Source of the DNA: Cardiocondyla obscurior
Lineage: Eukaryota; Arthropoda; Insecta; Hymenoptera; Formicidae
Reading direction: 5' to 3'
NCBI RefSeq assembly: GCF_019399895.1
Contig: NC_091864.1
Coordinates: 7,480,001 to 7,544,000, forward strand
DNA: 64,000 nucleotides
A program made the translations under genes and the position numbers. The notes under the pieces were generated by a model, which saw only the letters and a list, made by a program, of their open reading frames with translations, did no database searches and was not told where the DNA came from. Positions 12,823 to 26,726 of the stretch are shown here, piece by piece (the stretch's first letter is position 1; each line of letters starts with the position of its first letter).

Positions 12823-15800
12823 GATAAAACATATTGTTTTAATATCAAACTTATTGTTATTGCAAGGTACATTGTAAAAAACGCATAATTACATGTAACT
12901 TAACTATCTGCGGATAGTATATAGTATTGCCTCTATCTTTAAATCATTAACGATCAATTGGACTCCCAGAGTCGCATTTTAAAAGGTGAAGAAAATTGTT
13001 AAAAATAAGACGCTAAGGAAGATCGTGTACAATCAAAGTTTGACGAATTTTTATCTAATTTGCATCTAACTGCGGTATAATTCGCACTAGGAACAAAGTT
13101 TTATGCTATGTTCGTTTAGTTATGGAAGCAAAAATTGATAATTAATCGAGTAGAATAGATTAACACGTTAAATGCGACATACCCGCAGCCTACGGTGTAA
13201 ACGTAAAATCTAGCGCCGACCCGCAGAGAACGGCGTCGCGTTTAACATGCTAATGAATTAAATAACAGTAAAGAGTTTATTCTTGAGAGAATAAAAAAGC
13301 CGCGTGTTTCTCGTCGGTTGTTGAAAATGTTTAGTTACGCATTACAAAGGTAAAAAAGATAAAAAAAAAAAAAATAACAAATATAACGTTCCTAATTATT
13401 ATGGCATGTTTTCAAAAGTTTTTCTCACGTACGTTTTTTATCTGCTTAAAAGCTTTTTGCCGTAGCTCTTATATAATATATATTTTCCGCGTAAAGAAAT
13501 ACTTGATATTGGATTAATTTTTAAATATCACCATGCTACCCACAGACGTGTGATGACGGAAATTTCAAACGTTACTTGTCGCGTATATTCGACGAGAAAA
13601 TTAATTTACAAATAGTTCAGTGTGTAATAAATTCAGAAACTTCTAATTTTTGCAAATGTAAAACCTGTTCTTTGTTAACATAATTCCTTAATATATACTT
13701 TCAATAATAGCCATTAAAAAGAAAAAAAAAAAAATTAAATTAAATCAGCCGCGCTTATTCAAAAAGGCAGAAAAGGGTAATTAATTTCCTATTTAAATCT
13801 GAGATCAAGTCACGTATTTTGTACTCTATAGGCTGAGTCGAGTAATTAATTTATAACATATATCATAAATATATAGAGCTCTTAAAATAAAAATCGCTGT
13901 CAGCAAAGAAGAAAGAAAATACGCAAACTTACAAGGTAGTTTTATTGGTCCCAGTAAAGCTTCCGGTAGATAAAAAATATCTATATTTGAAGAAACAAAT
14001 TTCCATAAAGTTCGGTCAATTGCAATTTTTTTTTTTTTTTTTTTTTTTTTAGTTGCACGTATAACGAATATACGTACTTCGTTATTTTGTAATGCCGGGG
14101 TCGCGATATATTTATAAATGTCAGTGTCAAAACTTAAACTCTTATTGTTGAATAGACGCGAGATGTCGATTTATTATTTCATTATAACAGCAAAAGTCAC
14201 GATTTTTTTTTCTATTTTTTATATTTTTCTATTCTTCTTTTTCTTTTTTTTTCTTTTTTATTTATTTATTATTTAATTAAATACGCAGAAATAAATCAAA
14301 CGACGTATATCTGTTTATTGCTACACTTATCGATCTAGCATAAAAATCAGTTATTCGAAATTCATTTATGATGGACCTTAACGTACCTATTCTCTCGTAA
14401 CGCGTTCTCGAACGCAACGTTACATCTCTAACTTTCTCGTCGTCAATCTACTAACAATGGCATAATACAAAAGATCGAAATAGAGTATTAAAAACCCTGG
14501 TACAACATGATCATATAAATAAAATACATAAACGATCTAATTAATAATAATAATAATAATATAATAATTAACAAAGTCTATTTTTTTCTTAGAAGCGATT
14601 GTATTTCGATACTGAACACCAATTGTATACGTCAACAATCAGTCATCTTTTTTTTTTTTTCTTTTTTAATAATTTCCTTATTATTTTAAAGCGATTAAAT
14701 TAACAGATGACCTGTGCACATAATTATCATACGAATTAATCGTACATTTTTATCATATAACTTGGTATTCCACAATTGATATCCTGCTTTATATTGGCAA
14801 TAACAGAAAAAAAAAAAAAAAAAAGTACTGTACAAATTAAACCGGCGAATTTCGTCGTGAACGAAAAAACAAAGGCGTACTTAAAGTAATAATAATATCA
14901 GCGCGCGAATACACAACATTGCGACAAACCGGATATCTACGTCGTTGAAATGAAACGAATTGTCCATCAAGTCGAAGAGACATCAGAAAAAAAAATATAA
15001 GCGCTCGCGTATGTATGCTTACGAATAAAACACGTCGGGGAAATACAATAAATAAGTTGTATGCGCAAGACACGAATATAATGTTACTGCTCTTCTCCTC
15101 GAAAAATGAATAAATAAATTAAAAAAAAAAAGAGACAAAAAAGAAACAAGGAGAAATTCGATTTTTACATCTCGTTTATAGATGTTGCACGTGACAGCGC
15201 GTGTTTCAGGAATTTTTCACACTCTGAGAGTAACAACCCGGAGCCGTAACTCGACATGTATGCGAAATCGATATAGACTCCCGGCGGCAAAACACATTCG
15301 ACCCGCGAGACTAAAATGAAAAATGTTTGCCGAACGATCCCTTTTTTTCCCCCTTTTCTTTTTCTTTTAAACGTATAAAAAGATTTCTAGCTAGCACTAA
15401 TGTGAACAGCTTTCATACGGTAGAAACCAAGCGACTTTTCTAATAAATTTAAATGGTTTTCTAAAATTACCTTTCCTATAAAAAATAACTTCCGCGATTC
15501 TCGTCTTGTTGCTTTATCTCAATTTCTTTTTGAGACAAAATAACTTTTTCGGAAAAGCAACTTCGGCTTTCGCGAAAGCACCGCTGCCTTTTTTTGCAGC
15601 CCGGATAAAGATTAATTTATTAACTGCGGCCATCGAGCCTGAAGTTCAGCCTTGAACGATGCACATATGCCGTCGCGGCTCGGGCGATGTATTATTAATT
15701 TATAAATAATTTTTGCGCTCGAACAAAATTATTTCCGCGTTGTTTAATCGTCGCGATTTATATAAATCCGTGTCAGAGAAATTCACTTGGTAACAATATT

Positions 15801-18362
15801 AACGGGATTAAAAAAAAACTGGCGCTTTATTATAATATATATTTTTTTTTTTTTTTTATGAAAGCTGTACACTGATAACGCGTACGATGCGACACAGCAC
15901 ACACACACACACCAACAACACGCAGTAATACGTTGTATTAATTAACTCTAAATGATAAACGCAACTGTTTCTCGTGAAGCATCAGCATGTGTGTACCAAG
16001 AAGAGTTTTTTTTATTTTTTGTAAGGCGGGGGATGGCGGGCAGGGTGTGTATGCATGCGTGGTGTGGCAGGCACGGGGATGGCGATGGTGGTCGTTTTCA
16101 TCTATTCGCACGCACAATTTCGATTCGGTAATCAAGCGGTGCGAGGTTTTCAGCGATCAGAGGTTGATCGTCAACAGGGTAGAACCCCCGATCGGCCCCG
16201 CCATCATCATCAGTCAAGTCTCAAGTCACAAATATGTCGATTCCCCTGCAAGCAGACCTATCGTCAGTCGTAGAGAAAAACGCGGTGTCGGGGCGGGATA
16301 TCGCGGTATTATCGGTGGTCAACCAACAACTACGGGGAGAGGGAATAATTATTCGGGCGAAAGGGAGAACGATAACCGTGCGGCAGAGATTGTTGCTCGT
16401 GAAGAAGCGAGGATAAGCAGAGAAAAGAGAGAGAAAAGACAACCGAATTTTTCGTTTTATACACCGGACGTTTATATATCCGGGGATGTGAAAAGACGCG
16501 AAGCTCGCATTCTTTCTCTATACCTCAAATCTCAATGCATTTTTCTTTTTCCTTAATTTGTTATCCTTTTATCGCCGACGATTATTGAAATTGCAACGTC
16601 CTGTTCGGCCGCGAGCCAGAACCCTTTAACGGATAACAAAAAGAACAAAATGCTCCCGCTTTCGAGAGAGATTAAAAATAAATTTCGCTGCATCTTATTC
16701 GCATATAGGTACGAGTTTTTCCCCAACCCAAGTGTTTTTCGCTCTTGAAACTTACCCTGGGCGAACGCAACAGACCCGACGAGATCGTACATACGTTACA
16801 CTTCGTTCTCAGATTCGTGCGAGTTTGATAGACACGTTTTAGAAATGGATTATGCAATTACATATTTATTTCGCAATAATAATAAGAGGTTTAATCATAC
16901 GCCTTTATTACATTCATTGCAGAATTTAATCCGACAGCTAATAGAATATCAGGTGTCGATGCCTGCGGTCGCAATGGGGTTATTAAGGCAGAAATATTAA
17001 ATACAATTAATTTATATCGAACATGTTTTTTTCTCTCGGACAAAGAACAGGCTTATATAGACGCGGACAGACGACGTATCCATGAACATGATAAAATATA
17101 AATATAATTCTAGAGCTTTGTGCGCGCCATAATCTCTTTATAAATTCTGGAAACGATCAACTGGTATAAATTTGCAGTTTCCGCTTACAAGTATTCCCTT
17201 CTTTTTTTTTCTCTTTTTTTTTTCTTCTTTTTTTTTCCGCACAACGTACAACAATTACTTGTCGAAGAAAATTAAGTCGGAGGAGAGACGCGGCTCGTTG
17301 CGAAAAAACACGGACAGGGATATTCTTACACAAACTGCATCGTGTAACATTTATTTCTTCAGTAACTAACGTATGTATATATTCACAATTTTATGACAAA
17401 GTTTCTTTCTTTCTTTTTTTTTTTTCTTTTTTTTCCTTTTTACTCTCGTCGACACCGATTGTGATGCGATAATAAAAAAATCGGCGAAGTACGTACTTTA
17501 TTATTGAATCGCTCTGCGCGCTCTAAGTTGATCTCTAAATCCATATTTCGTTTCGCTCTAAATGATAAGTGACGGGTAATTCACGCGTGAACGTTAATTA
17601 ATTACTCGTATATAATATAATATGAGATCCTATATATTTATACGCATCGCGAGAGACGCGGCATACACACTTGCATCCAATTCAACAATAATCCAGGAAG
17701 TACAAAAATATGTTTGTCACGTAAATATAAAATGACCCAATTAGTCGAGCGGACGTAGCTCGTCCAACGAAATGTATATAAAAAAGAGATTTTTCCCGTT
17801 CATTTTAAATCATTCGCCAGTGTTAAAAGCTCCCTTCGTGCTTCCCCTCTCTCTATCGTAATTTCCAGCCGAGTCGCTGATAAGCGATAAGGAGAATCCA
17901 ATTTAGGATTCCTTTTTCGCGAGGCAGCACCGAGTTTAGGTACTCGTTAGGTTCACCGATCGAACGAAACGATTTGCCGGTATACAGGCGTGTAGCAAAA
18001 GTAATTGAAATATCTATATCTCTCATTCTTCCTTCGCACGCATTTCTTTTTTTTTTCTTATTTTTTTTGTACAACAAATTTGTTTGTCATGTCGAAAGAA
18101 TGGCTTCGTTAACTCTCTTCCCGACCGGGGCTATTTCAATTCTCATTTACTCGCTCCTCACGTTTCGCATGAAAGTGAATCCTCTCCCAACCTAAGCGGG
18201 TCTCGTTTTGCGATTAATAAATAGTACATCGAAATGAATTACCGAAAGAATTAACATTAAGGTTCGCCCGCGAACAGTATGTCTCGAAGATTATGTAAAC
18301 ATATCGGAGACTATGCAACAATGATTCGCAGTCTCCAAGTGTGTATCATAAAACTGGACAGA

Positions 18363-18398
<36 letters not shown>

Positions 18399-21300
18399 TT
18401 AATGAATGATACCAGATATACCTCACACACGTACGCACACACATACAATTTTCAGAAAAGGTTTTTATCGAAGTCGACATTCGCAAAGAGGTGCACTTTT
18501 ATTCCGAGACGGTGGCAGGTGGTTTTCGCAGTGTTAGAAGACGTAGTTGCCTAATTGTATGCGCGTTTATCTTAAGTTTCCCTATCGATGCAACGCAAGA
18601 CAATGCAACGGATCGAACATTTCTGTTGTATCGGAAATAACTTTATTGTGTCAAATAAGCTCCTTGTACAAACTTATCACACACGCAAGGACGCCTATCG
18701 GGGGACGATCCTTCCACGTATCTACACACTTAATAATCACTTCGCAATACGCTCAAGTAGTGCTGAATATTAAGTGGAAATAATAATTGATGAGTAGAAT
18801 ATATTTCTTTTCTTTTTCCTTTTTTTTTTACACACTTGCATACAATGAATCGTGCTGTAAATTTATGCCAGAATATCGTACGCAAGGTGAAGAATTTAAA
18901 GACCGATAACAGGCGAAAGGTACTTTACGAAAGAATGTGTTTTACAGAATTATTTCACGAAACAGATACACAGAATGTTTCAAAAATATATCTTTAAACT
19001 ATAAATTGACAAATATATAAAAAGAAAAAAAAAATTTCCCCCGCGCAATTATTAACATAAAAATGAGAAAACAAAACGTCAACGAATTAATCTTTGAAAG
19101 GAGGATGCTTGATTAAAAAAAAATAATATTACTTTTACGTTGATTTTAAAGGCGCATTACTCGAGTTACTTTTAAAAAAAAATTAGAAAAGCCGCGCGAG
19201 AGATGCAATCAAAACCCAATGAAAATTTATGCCGACGATAAATAAAGATCAAAGCTAAACTCGCTGAAGCAGTTTTGCAATAAAATGCGACGAATCTAGA
19301 ACGTCTTTATAGATTTAACTGTTAAAGACAAAAGTATCCACTTGAACGCGTGTTACGAGACTACGTTCCATCGGCTCGAACAAATTCCCCTGCGGATCTT
19401 GCTTCGTAAGGAATAATATACGGTGAGAATCGGTTCTTTCAGCGAAGAAATCACGACGGCGGTTGCATTCCATACAATATTCTCTCTAGACATCATTATT
19501 ATTATTGACTTACGATATTTATTCTTATGAAAATATTCGTATTATTATTTTTTTTCTTTTTTTCTTTTCTTCTTTTTTTTTTTACAGCATTATTTTCTCA
19601 TTTTCTTTTCTTCCATCTCAGTCCATATATAGTTTTATATAAACATGCATTTTCCGCTACGCTATATATGCATATATAGCCCGTTTTCATTTGTTTTCGA
19701 CCGCATTTTCGCTATCTAACGGACACGTTTCTATATCTGTCACCGTTTTTTAAAAATTTGGCTGTATAGTTGTTCTATTAACTTTCTTTCAACTTAAAGG
19801 GAAAATTATCATTAATCACAAGTTTGCAAGCAGAAAAAAAGTGAAAGCTAAATTATTAAACTATATATATATATATATGTCATTAATACGTCGAGCTTGC
19901 AAGTTCTCTTTTTATATTTTAGTTTCTTACTTCAACGGCTTTGTCAAGTATTCATCAAATTTTTTAATTTATAACAGAGAAGTTTCTAATGATCCTTTTC
20001 GCACTCGGACGAAGATAGTATTTGCAGACACAGATATTTAAGAATTTATAAGCTCACTTGTGATAAATGTAAGAATCACATATTTAGCGTTAAAAGCTTC
20101 ATTTAAAGAAAGTTTTGCCAATTCCTTAAAGCTTTTGCATGCATAGACAATTTTCGGTATTATTCGGCAAGTTCGCTGTATCGTTAGAGATTTCGATAGA
20201 AAATCCTGATTAAATCGCTCAGAAAATAAAATAAAATATTAATTGAAAGATTCATCCATTAAGTCTAATTATGTTTGATAATACTTGTATAGTTCAATCA
20301 TTATAAAATTAATCAAAAGTTAAATAAAAATCTGCATTCTTTTTTGCATAGTTTTAAGGATACATTTTCATACGTAGGTTTTTTAAATAATTAAATTTAT
20401 AATAAGTATAAAAAATACTTCGTTGTTTTTTTACATGTATGATATTTCGTAATTTTAGAATACTCTTCGATAAATTCCTTAAAAATTCACCGGGTAAACG
20501 AGAACAACACTTGTTCGAACGTGACGAAAATTGTCTATGGGTCCAATTTGCCGTACAAGGGAAAAAAAAAAAAAAAAAAAAAAAAAGTAATGTGCCATGC
20601 AAAATAAAATGACCTCAATGTTGCTTACGAATAATGCCGCTTACAAACGGAAGGAGAAAGAGCCCAGGTAAAATGTTGCTTAATGTAAACCGTACATTAT
20701 TAGTAACTCTATAAATACGTTAATTTTGATTAGGTTCTTACGGATAATAAATACTTTCATTCCAATCACTCTTCTTTTCACGCTCTCTTTCTCGCTTAAT
20801 TTCTCTCCCATTCTCTGCCTCTTTCTCTTTGTCTCTCACATCCCGCATCCATTCATTAGAGTAAAAACCTATTGCACAATGCACGGGGAAATGGGCAATA
20901 GCACCAGGAACGAGAAGTTCGATTAGAAACAGGAATTCCTCCTATTGCTATCGCCTGGCCCTTTCTGCATTATATGAAATAGGTTTGATCATTCGCAAAC
21001 CTAATCTCTATGCTTTTTCTGTCGCGTGTATATATCGTGTAAAATTATCGTCGTCAAATCGTTAATGGCAAGAAAGCAATTAGTCTCGATACCTCTCTTT
21101 TCTTTTTCTTTCTTCGCGTAGAAAATAATCACATTGGCTTGTTCTCACCGGCCTTAAAGAGGGATACTAACTCAAGTACAAAAGCTTAAACGTAAATCTG
21201 AACGCGCAATTCCCTTTTTCTTTTTTTTTTCTCGACACGATGAGGTTGCTTTCGTGACTCGCGGCACAACATTTGCATCCCCACATGCGTATGTTTGTGT

Positions 21301-23190
21301 GTTATGTATGTATGTATGTGTGCCTGAAAATTTATTAAATATTAATGAAGTCGGAGGATGATTAGGGGTGATTGGCGATGGGCTCACAAAAGATCTATCA
21401 TCCCTCCATCCGACAGAAGACGGTACCGGCCGACGCGCTGGTCCAAGTCCACTAAGGGTGAACAGACACAGAGACACAATCGGTCAGTTAGTAGTCACAA
21501 TGGCTTATTATAACAATGATTTTACATATAACGAACGACGGTGAAGGGCAAAAAATGCTTCTTCCGTTTAGATATTTTTTTTACTATTAGATTAATTAGA
21601 ATTTAATTCTTAAAATCGCGCTCTTCTCTCCATAAGAGTATCAAAAAGTTTGAATGCGACGATTCTACGAATTACATGCAGATTTAAAAAAAAAAAAGAT
21701 TATATCTAAGAATTGATTCATCATTCCTACCCTCACCTTCACTTCGAGAAATATTTATCTTGTTCACAAAAATCGAAAACGACACGGTTACTGGTAGTAC
21801 AGAACTTGATGATAGCGATTTGCAGCAATATACATTTCGACGTCATGCAGTAATATTAATGCAGAGCAATAACAATACATTAAATTAAACTGAGAATAAT
21901 GCGGTGTTCGCAAAATGTTTCCTGTTTTACAACATAACATTATTCGTACACTGCGTCGTGATTTAATGACTAATGCAACGTGTAGTTAATATAAGAATAA
22001 CTAAACATAAAAAAAAGCACTTGAAAAAAGACTGCTTGGCTAAATTGTTTTAATTTTAATATAAATATATGTATGTACATCTTCCAAATCATAAGCCTTA
22101 AAAAAAAAAAACTGATAGTTTTGCATGCGCAAAAGACTCGTGAACTAAGTTACTTCCGCTAGTCTTTTCCCAAGATTGCAATATGGATCGAGATACAATA
22201 TTTCTACATGTAAAAGCAGATGCAACAACGTCAATGCAATAGATAGAATGCAAGCCTTTATGGAATTAATCTAACGTATCCGACTACGAACGGGTATTGT
22301 GTTACACTTCGGTCTTCTCAATGGGCATCGGGGAATATTACGGGCATCAAGCATTGCAAATATTATAACTGCAATTACAAATATCGCAAATGCTACGCAA
22401 TCTTTTCGGAGGAAAGAGAAAGAGAAAAGAGAATGGTTGAGAATGTAAAGAAATAACATTAAAGATAGGATTGAAAAAAAGTAACATGTATGTTTCTCTA
22501 CAGAAATAGCCGCTGCAAATAGAAAATGTTACAAAATGTATAGTACTATATATTTGTATATTATATGTGTATACGCTTGTATATACACATATAATATACA
22601 TATACATATAATCTTATCCTTAAAAATATATAGAATTACAGAAGTACATTCGTTAACATAATACATTCGTAAACGTAGTAGTACTCTGAAAAATTGTTAA
22701 CATTTCAATTATATTAAGTAATAATTGTAAAAACGTTCTCGCGAATAATAGTTGATTGGAGAATAGTGAGATATCGGTGTGTATTTTTTTGTATGTGTAT
22801 GTGTAGGTGCAGATGTATATAGCAATAGCATTTTCTAGTATAACACATGATTAGTACTAATAATAATGATATAACAACAATACAGTTAATAATGATAATA
22901 TAGGTATACGAATAGTATCACAAAATAATTACTATACAATTAAAACAGACATATTTTGTTTATACAGATCTTATACATGTCTCAAACATTGTAACAATAT
23001 CTTCAAATAGTCGCAACTGTAGAAATTATTTACATGCAACGAGAAATATGAGAAGAACGGGACTTTAAAATAAAATAAAATAAAATAAAATAAAATAAAA
23101 TAAAATAAAGAGAGAATAAAGATAAAGTTTGAAAGAAAACGTAACAAAGCGGTATTAATTTATTCGTTTGAAAGATATCAAAAGACGTAG

Positions 23191-23221
<31 letters not shown>

Positions 23222-26200
23222 CGAGAATATATTGTTCCTTCGTCAATATTATAATACATTCGACATCCATACTTCTTAGAGTATCGAAAAAAAATGATAA
23301 AGGAACTTGTCAAAATTGTTTCCGCGTTTACAGACTTTGTGAGAGTGTTTCGGACCTAGCCAAATGTTTTATAGATTCTCCGATTAACTTAAAATCAATT
23401 TTTCCTCAGCCGAGATTACACGCAAAATCATTATATTGTCAGATGACTCTTTAACGTTCCATATTACATATAATATGTAACGCCTCAACTTACAGAATTA
23501 ATTTTCATTAAATGATAAATAATGTTTTGCGTTTGAAATTTAAATCCCACGGGATTTCTAGTCGTCGGTTCTTTTTCCCCTTTTTTTTGTTGAAGAAAAA
23601 TCGATCCAAAATCAATGAGATCATAAAAATTATAGACATAGAATAAATTGCTAAATCCATTATGATCGAGTTAACTCGTATACCTCGCTGAATTAATATA
23701 CCGCAATTAGTCCTTGAAAGAAGATATTGATAATAATGCATTGATACAATTAATCGAGAATGCATCGATAATTTATCGACCACGTATTTACAAAATTATG
23801 CATGACCTTTAAACTTAATTCTATCTTCAGAGAGATACGAGAAAATACCTCCCACTTCGAACAAATTTATTCGCGATTAAATCTACAAATTTCTGGCCAT
23901 TTGACAAACTAATTCACCTATTTTATTTATTTCTCACGAACATCGGCCTGTAAAGAAAAAGTCCGTAAAAAAAGAAATCTTTATTCCTATCTACCTTAGT
24001 GTCGTTTAAACTAACAGTTTTATATGAATATTATGTAATAAATATAATTTTGCTTTCTACACATTTAGAGATACGGCGGGACATATACGGGATACGTTCC
24101 GTATTTACTAATAGCTCGAACATAATCGTCTCATTAAAATTATCAAAGAAACGGGTTAACCCCTCTCGCTCTTCTTTTCATTTCCCATTTTTTCCCCCGT
24201 TGAGATTTAAAACAAGGTGTATTCGAAGCATTGTTCAACTTCAACTCCATACGAAAAGTAAAACGCGCGATTATTTTACCGTATCACATGTCTTAGCCTT
24301 GTACAAAAAAAAAAGAAAAAAAAAGAAAGAAAGGTTGTAATGTTCAGCGTATTACCGAGCTAATTATATTACAATTATCAATATCTATAATTTCACCTAG
24401 CTAATGCAACGAAAGAATCGTAGATTTCGATAGTTAATCATGTAATAACTACACGTTCGATCCCGAAGCTAGTTGTGTGTGTGTGTGTGTGTGTTTTAAC
24501 TATCCAATAATTTATGTTTATTTTTATATTATATACATATATATTCTACGCAACGATAGTTACGTTTTTTTTAAATCTAAGATCGCGTAACTCTCTCTCT
24601 CTCTCTTTCTCTCCACGTGTAATTAAAAAAACAACAACTGATAGGTATTCACGATTTCAAATCTGCCCTCAAATTTTTCCTTTTTCTCCTCTTCTTTTCT
24701 CTCACGCCGCTCGCTAACTTGTATCATCCTTCTTCATCTTTATACTTTCTAAAATCCAAGTTCTCGTTCGAGAGAGTCGTTAATACGAGTACAAAAATCA
24801 TTATCTAGTGGTCAGCAGTGTTCACGGCTCACTTTAATCACACGGCGTAAGTGAACGCTGATTTCTACGATTTGTACTTTCATGTTGTCGATAAATAGAC
24901 AAATGTAGGTCTCCCCCCGCGCCTAAGCCCGCGCGTCGAAAAGGCGATTCCGAAAAAAAACTGATAAAATATCAGTTTTAATACCGCTTCTTAAAACTGT
25001 ATTTCACCATCGTAGGTTCTCTAGTCGCGTCTCGCTTCTCTCCTTTGCATCCCGTTTACAATCGTCCTAAATAAATTGTTCCGGAGTAGCACGATTTATT
25101 TCGGTGGCATAACTAGTCTTTCAGACTACATATAAACCTCGAGGCCACATTAATCAAACGTAAACTGCATTTGCGAACCCTTTTCTGTAACAACGTCTCG
25201 ATGTCTTCACGTGTATCCTCTTTGGCGTACGCATATAGACGTACATGAATCTCCCGTACATGCATAAATCTACGCACGTTCGCATTTATACATGTACGAG
25301 TATATGCGCCGTATTATAATTACAAAAGTAATCAACGAGCAATATCGGTTTTTACAAAGTTAGGCTGCCTCGCCGCGAATGAGACGTGTGCACGGTGCAT
25401 GCGATCAGAATCATTCGTATTTAAATTATATATAAAATTTATCAAACATCGCACAATCAGACTACGCATATTCAATATTTCCTTTCCTTCCCCCGATTCA
25501 TCCTCTTCTTTTCTACGTATATCGCGATTCATATTTTACGTAAAGCTTCATTTCGCGATTGTTCTCTGTGCGATCCATTTCAAACGTGCTCACGGGATTA
25601 CTTCAAATTTTTTTCCTCTTCATAAACTGGTTCTCGTCGCGAAAAATAAATGGATGAAATTTCAAGCTTTACCTAAACAGAAAAATACAGCGAGGAAAAA
25701 AAAATTGACGATATTACTGAATATTTTCAACTGACAATCATTTCTCCGGTTCGAATATATGTTGGGTTGAATTATATCAGCCGCCAAAACATGATATTTT
25801 CGTCAATTTACAACTTCATATTTCTGTTCTTACTTAAAAAAAAGGAAAAAAATTTGTTAAAAGCATACAAATACGTATGCAATATTGATAAAAATATAGT
25901 TCGTTAAAAAGTAAAACTTACTTTGTCTGAACATAGTGATCTCGGCATTTTAAATAGAAGGTTACTTAAAATTTTACTTACACGGAGCTACACTATATTT
26001 TCCTGTTGTATTGCGTGATACATTGCAAGTTCCTTAACTAGTCATTGTGCTCGTCTCATTTGCAACCATTTCAACGGCATAAGAAACTTCATAAAATTTG
26101 AATCATAGCGGGAGAAAAATTCTTCTTGCATCATTCTTTGCGAATCACATTGAATATTTATCGTGAAGTTACGAAGGTTATCATGTAGCTTTTAAATATG

Positions 26201-26726
26201 TATCTCCTTATTAAAAAATTATCACGTTGCACCGGTACTACTTATCGACTTTTACACAACAAATCAATTAATTTAGTCAAACAATCTACTCAAAATTCTC
26301 GGTGCGTATCCACAATAACAACTTTGCTATAGAGGAATTGCACGTGAAGAATCGACTGGTACTTAATAGTCTCATAGTGAATACGACATAAATCGTCAAA
26401 TACGGAAAAAAAAACAAAATTAAGCTCATGGTCCCACGACGTAATAAAGAAAAAAAAAGTAAAAGAGTGAGACAGAGTGGGGAAAAGAGAGAGAAAGAAA
26501 GAGTGGAAAACGAAACAAACGTGCAAAGACAGAAAAGGTAAGATAATGAGCGGAGCTTGCAAAAATGTACAACGGATGTTTTCGGATTTTAATAAAAGAA
26601 AAAAAAAAAAAAAAGTAGAAGAAACACGGAACGCGCACATCGCGACTTCGCGAAACGCGCAAATTCGTGAAAGCGCGAAATGCCGTAACACCTCACGCCA
26701 TTTTAAGTACCGAATGCGTTGAGCTA
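12823..26726. other. Gene-poor 14-kb interval
   Basis: I see no coding exon chain here on either strand. The interval is AT-rich with many homopolymer runs, including a 28-T run near 14023-14050, an A run near 20560-20586 and about 30 A near 23190-23219. It also has CT/GT dinucleotide runs near 18363-18400 and 24475-24494 and an (AAAAT)n array at 23067-23107. An isolated minus-strand segment ending at a CAGG|GTAAGT donor near 16756 could be an exon but has no partner. The interval may hold untranslated exons, a non-coding RNA, the 3' UTR of PTEN near its right edge, or enhancers. Confidence 0.55.
23067..23107. repeat. (AAAAT)n pentanucleotide microsatellite
   Basis: Perfect tandem AAAAT/TAAAA units, about eight copies, within the gene-poor interval. 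A 30-base poly(A) run follows about 85 bases further on. Confidence 0.9.

Noticed and set aside
16553..16800. Minus-strand segment MYDLVGSVAFAQG ending at a GTAAGT donor
   Set aside because: An in-frame stop lies just before the Met and no partner exon was found; kept only as a possible untranslated exon.
26290..26722. Hydrophobic 160-codon minus-strand frame downstream of PTEN
   Set aside because: It is in the likely PTEN 3' UTR, is rich in Phe/Leu/Ser from CT-rich DNA, and has antisense frames of similar length.
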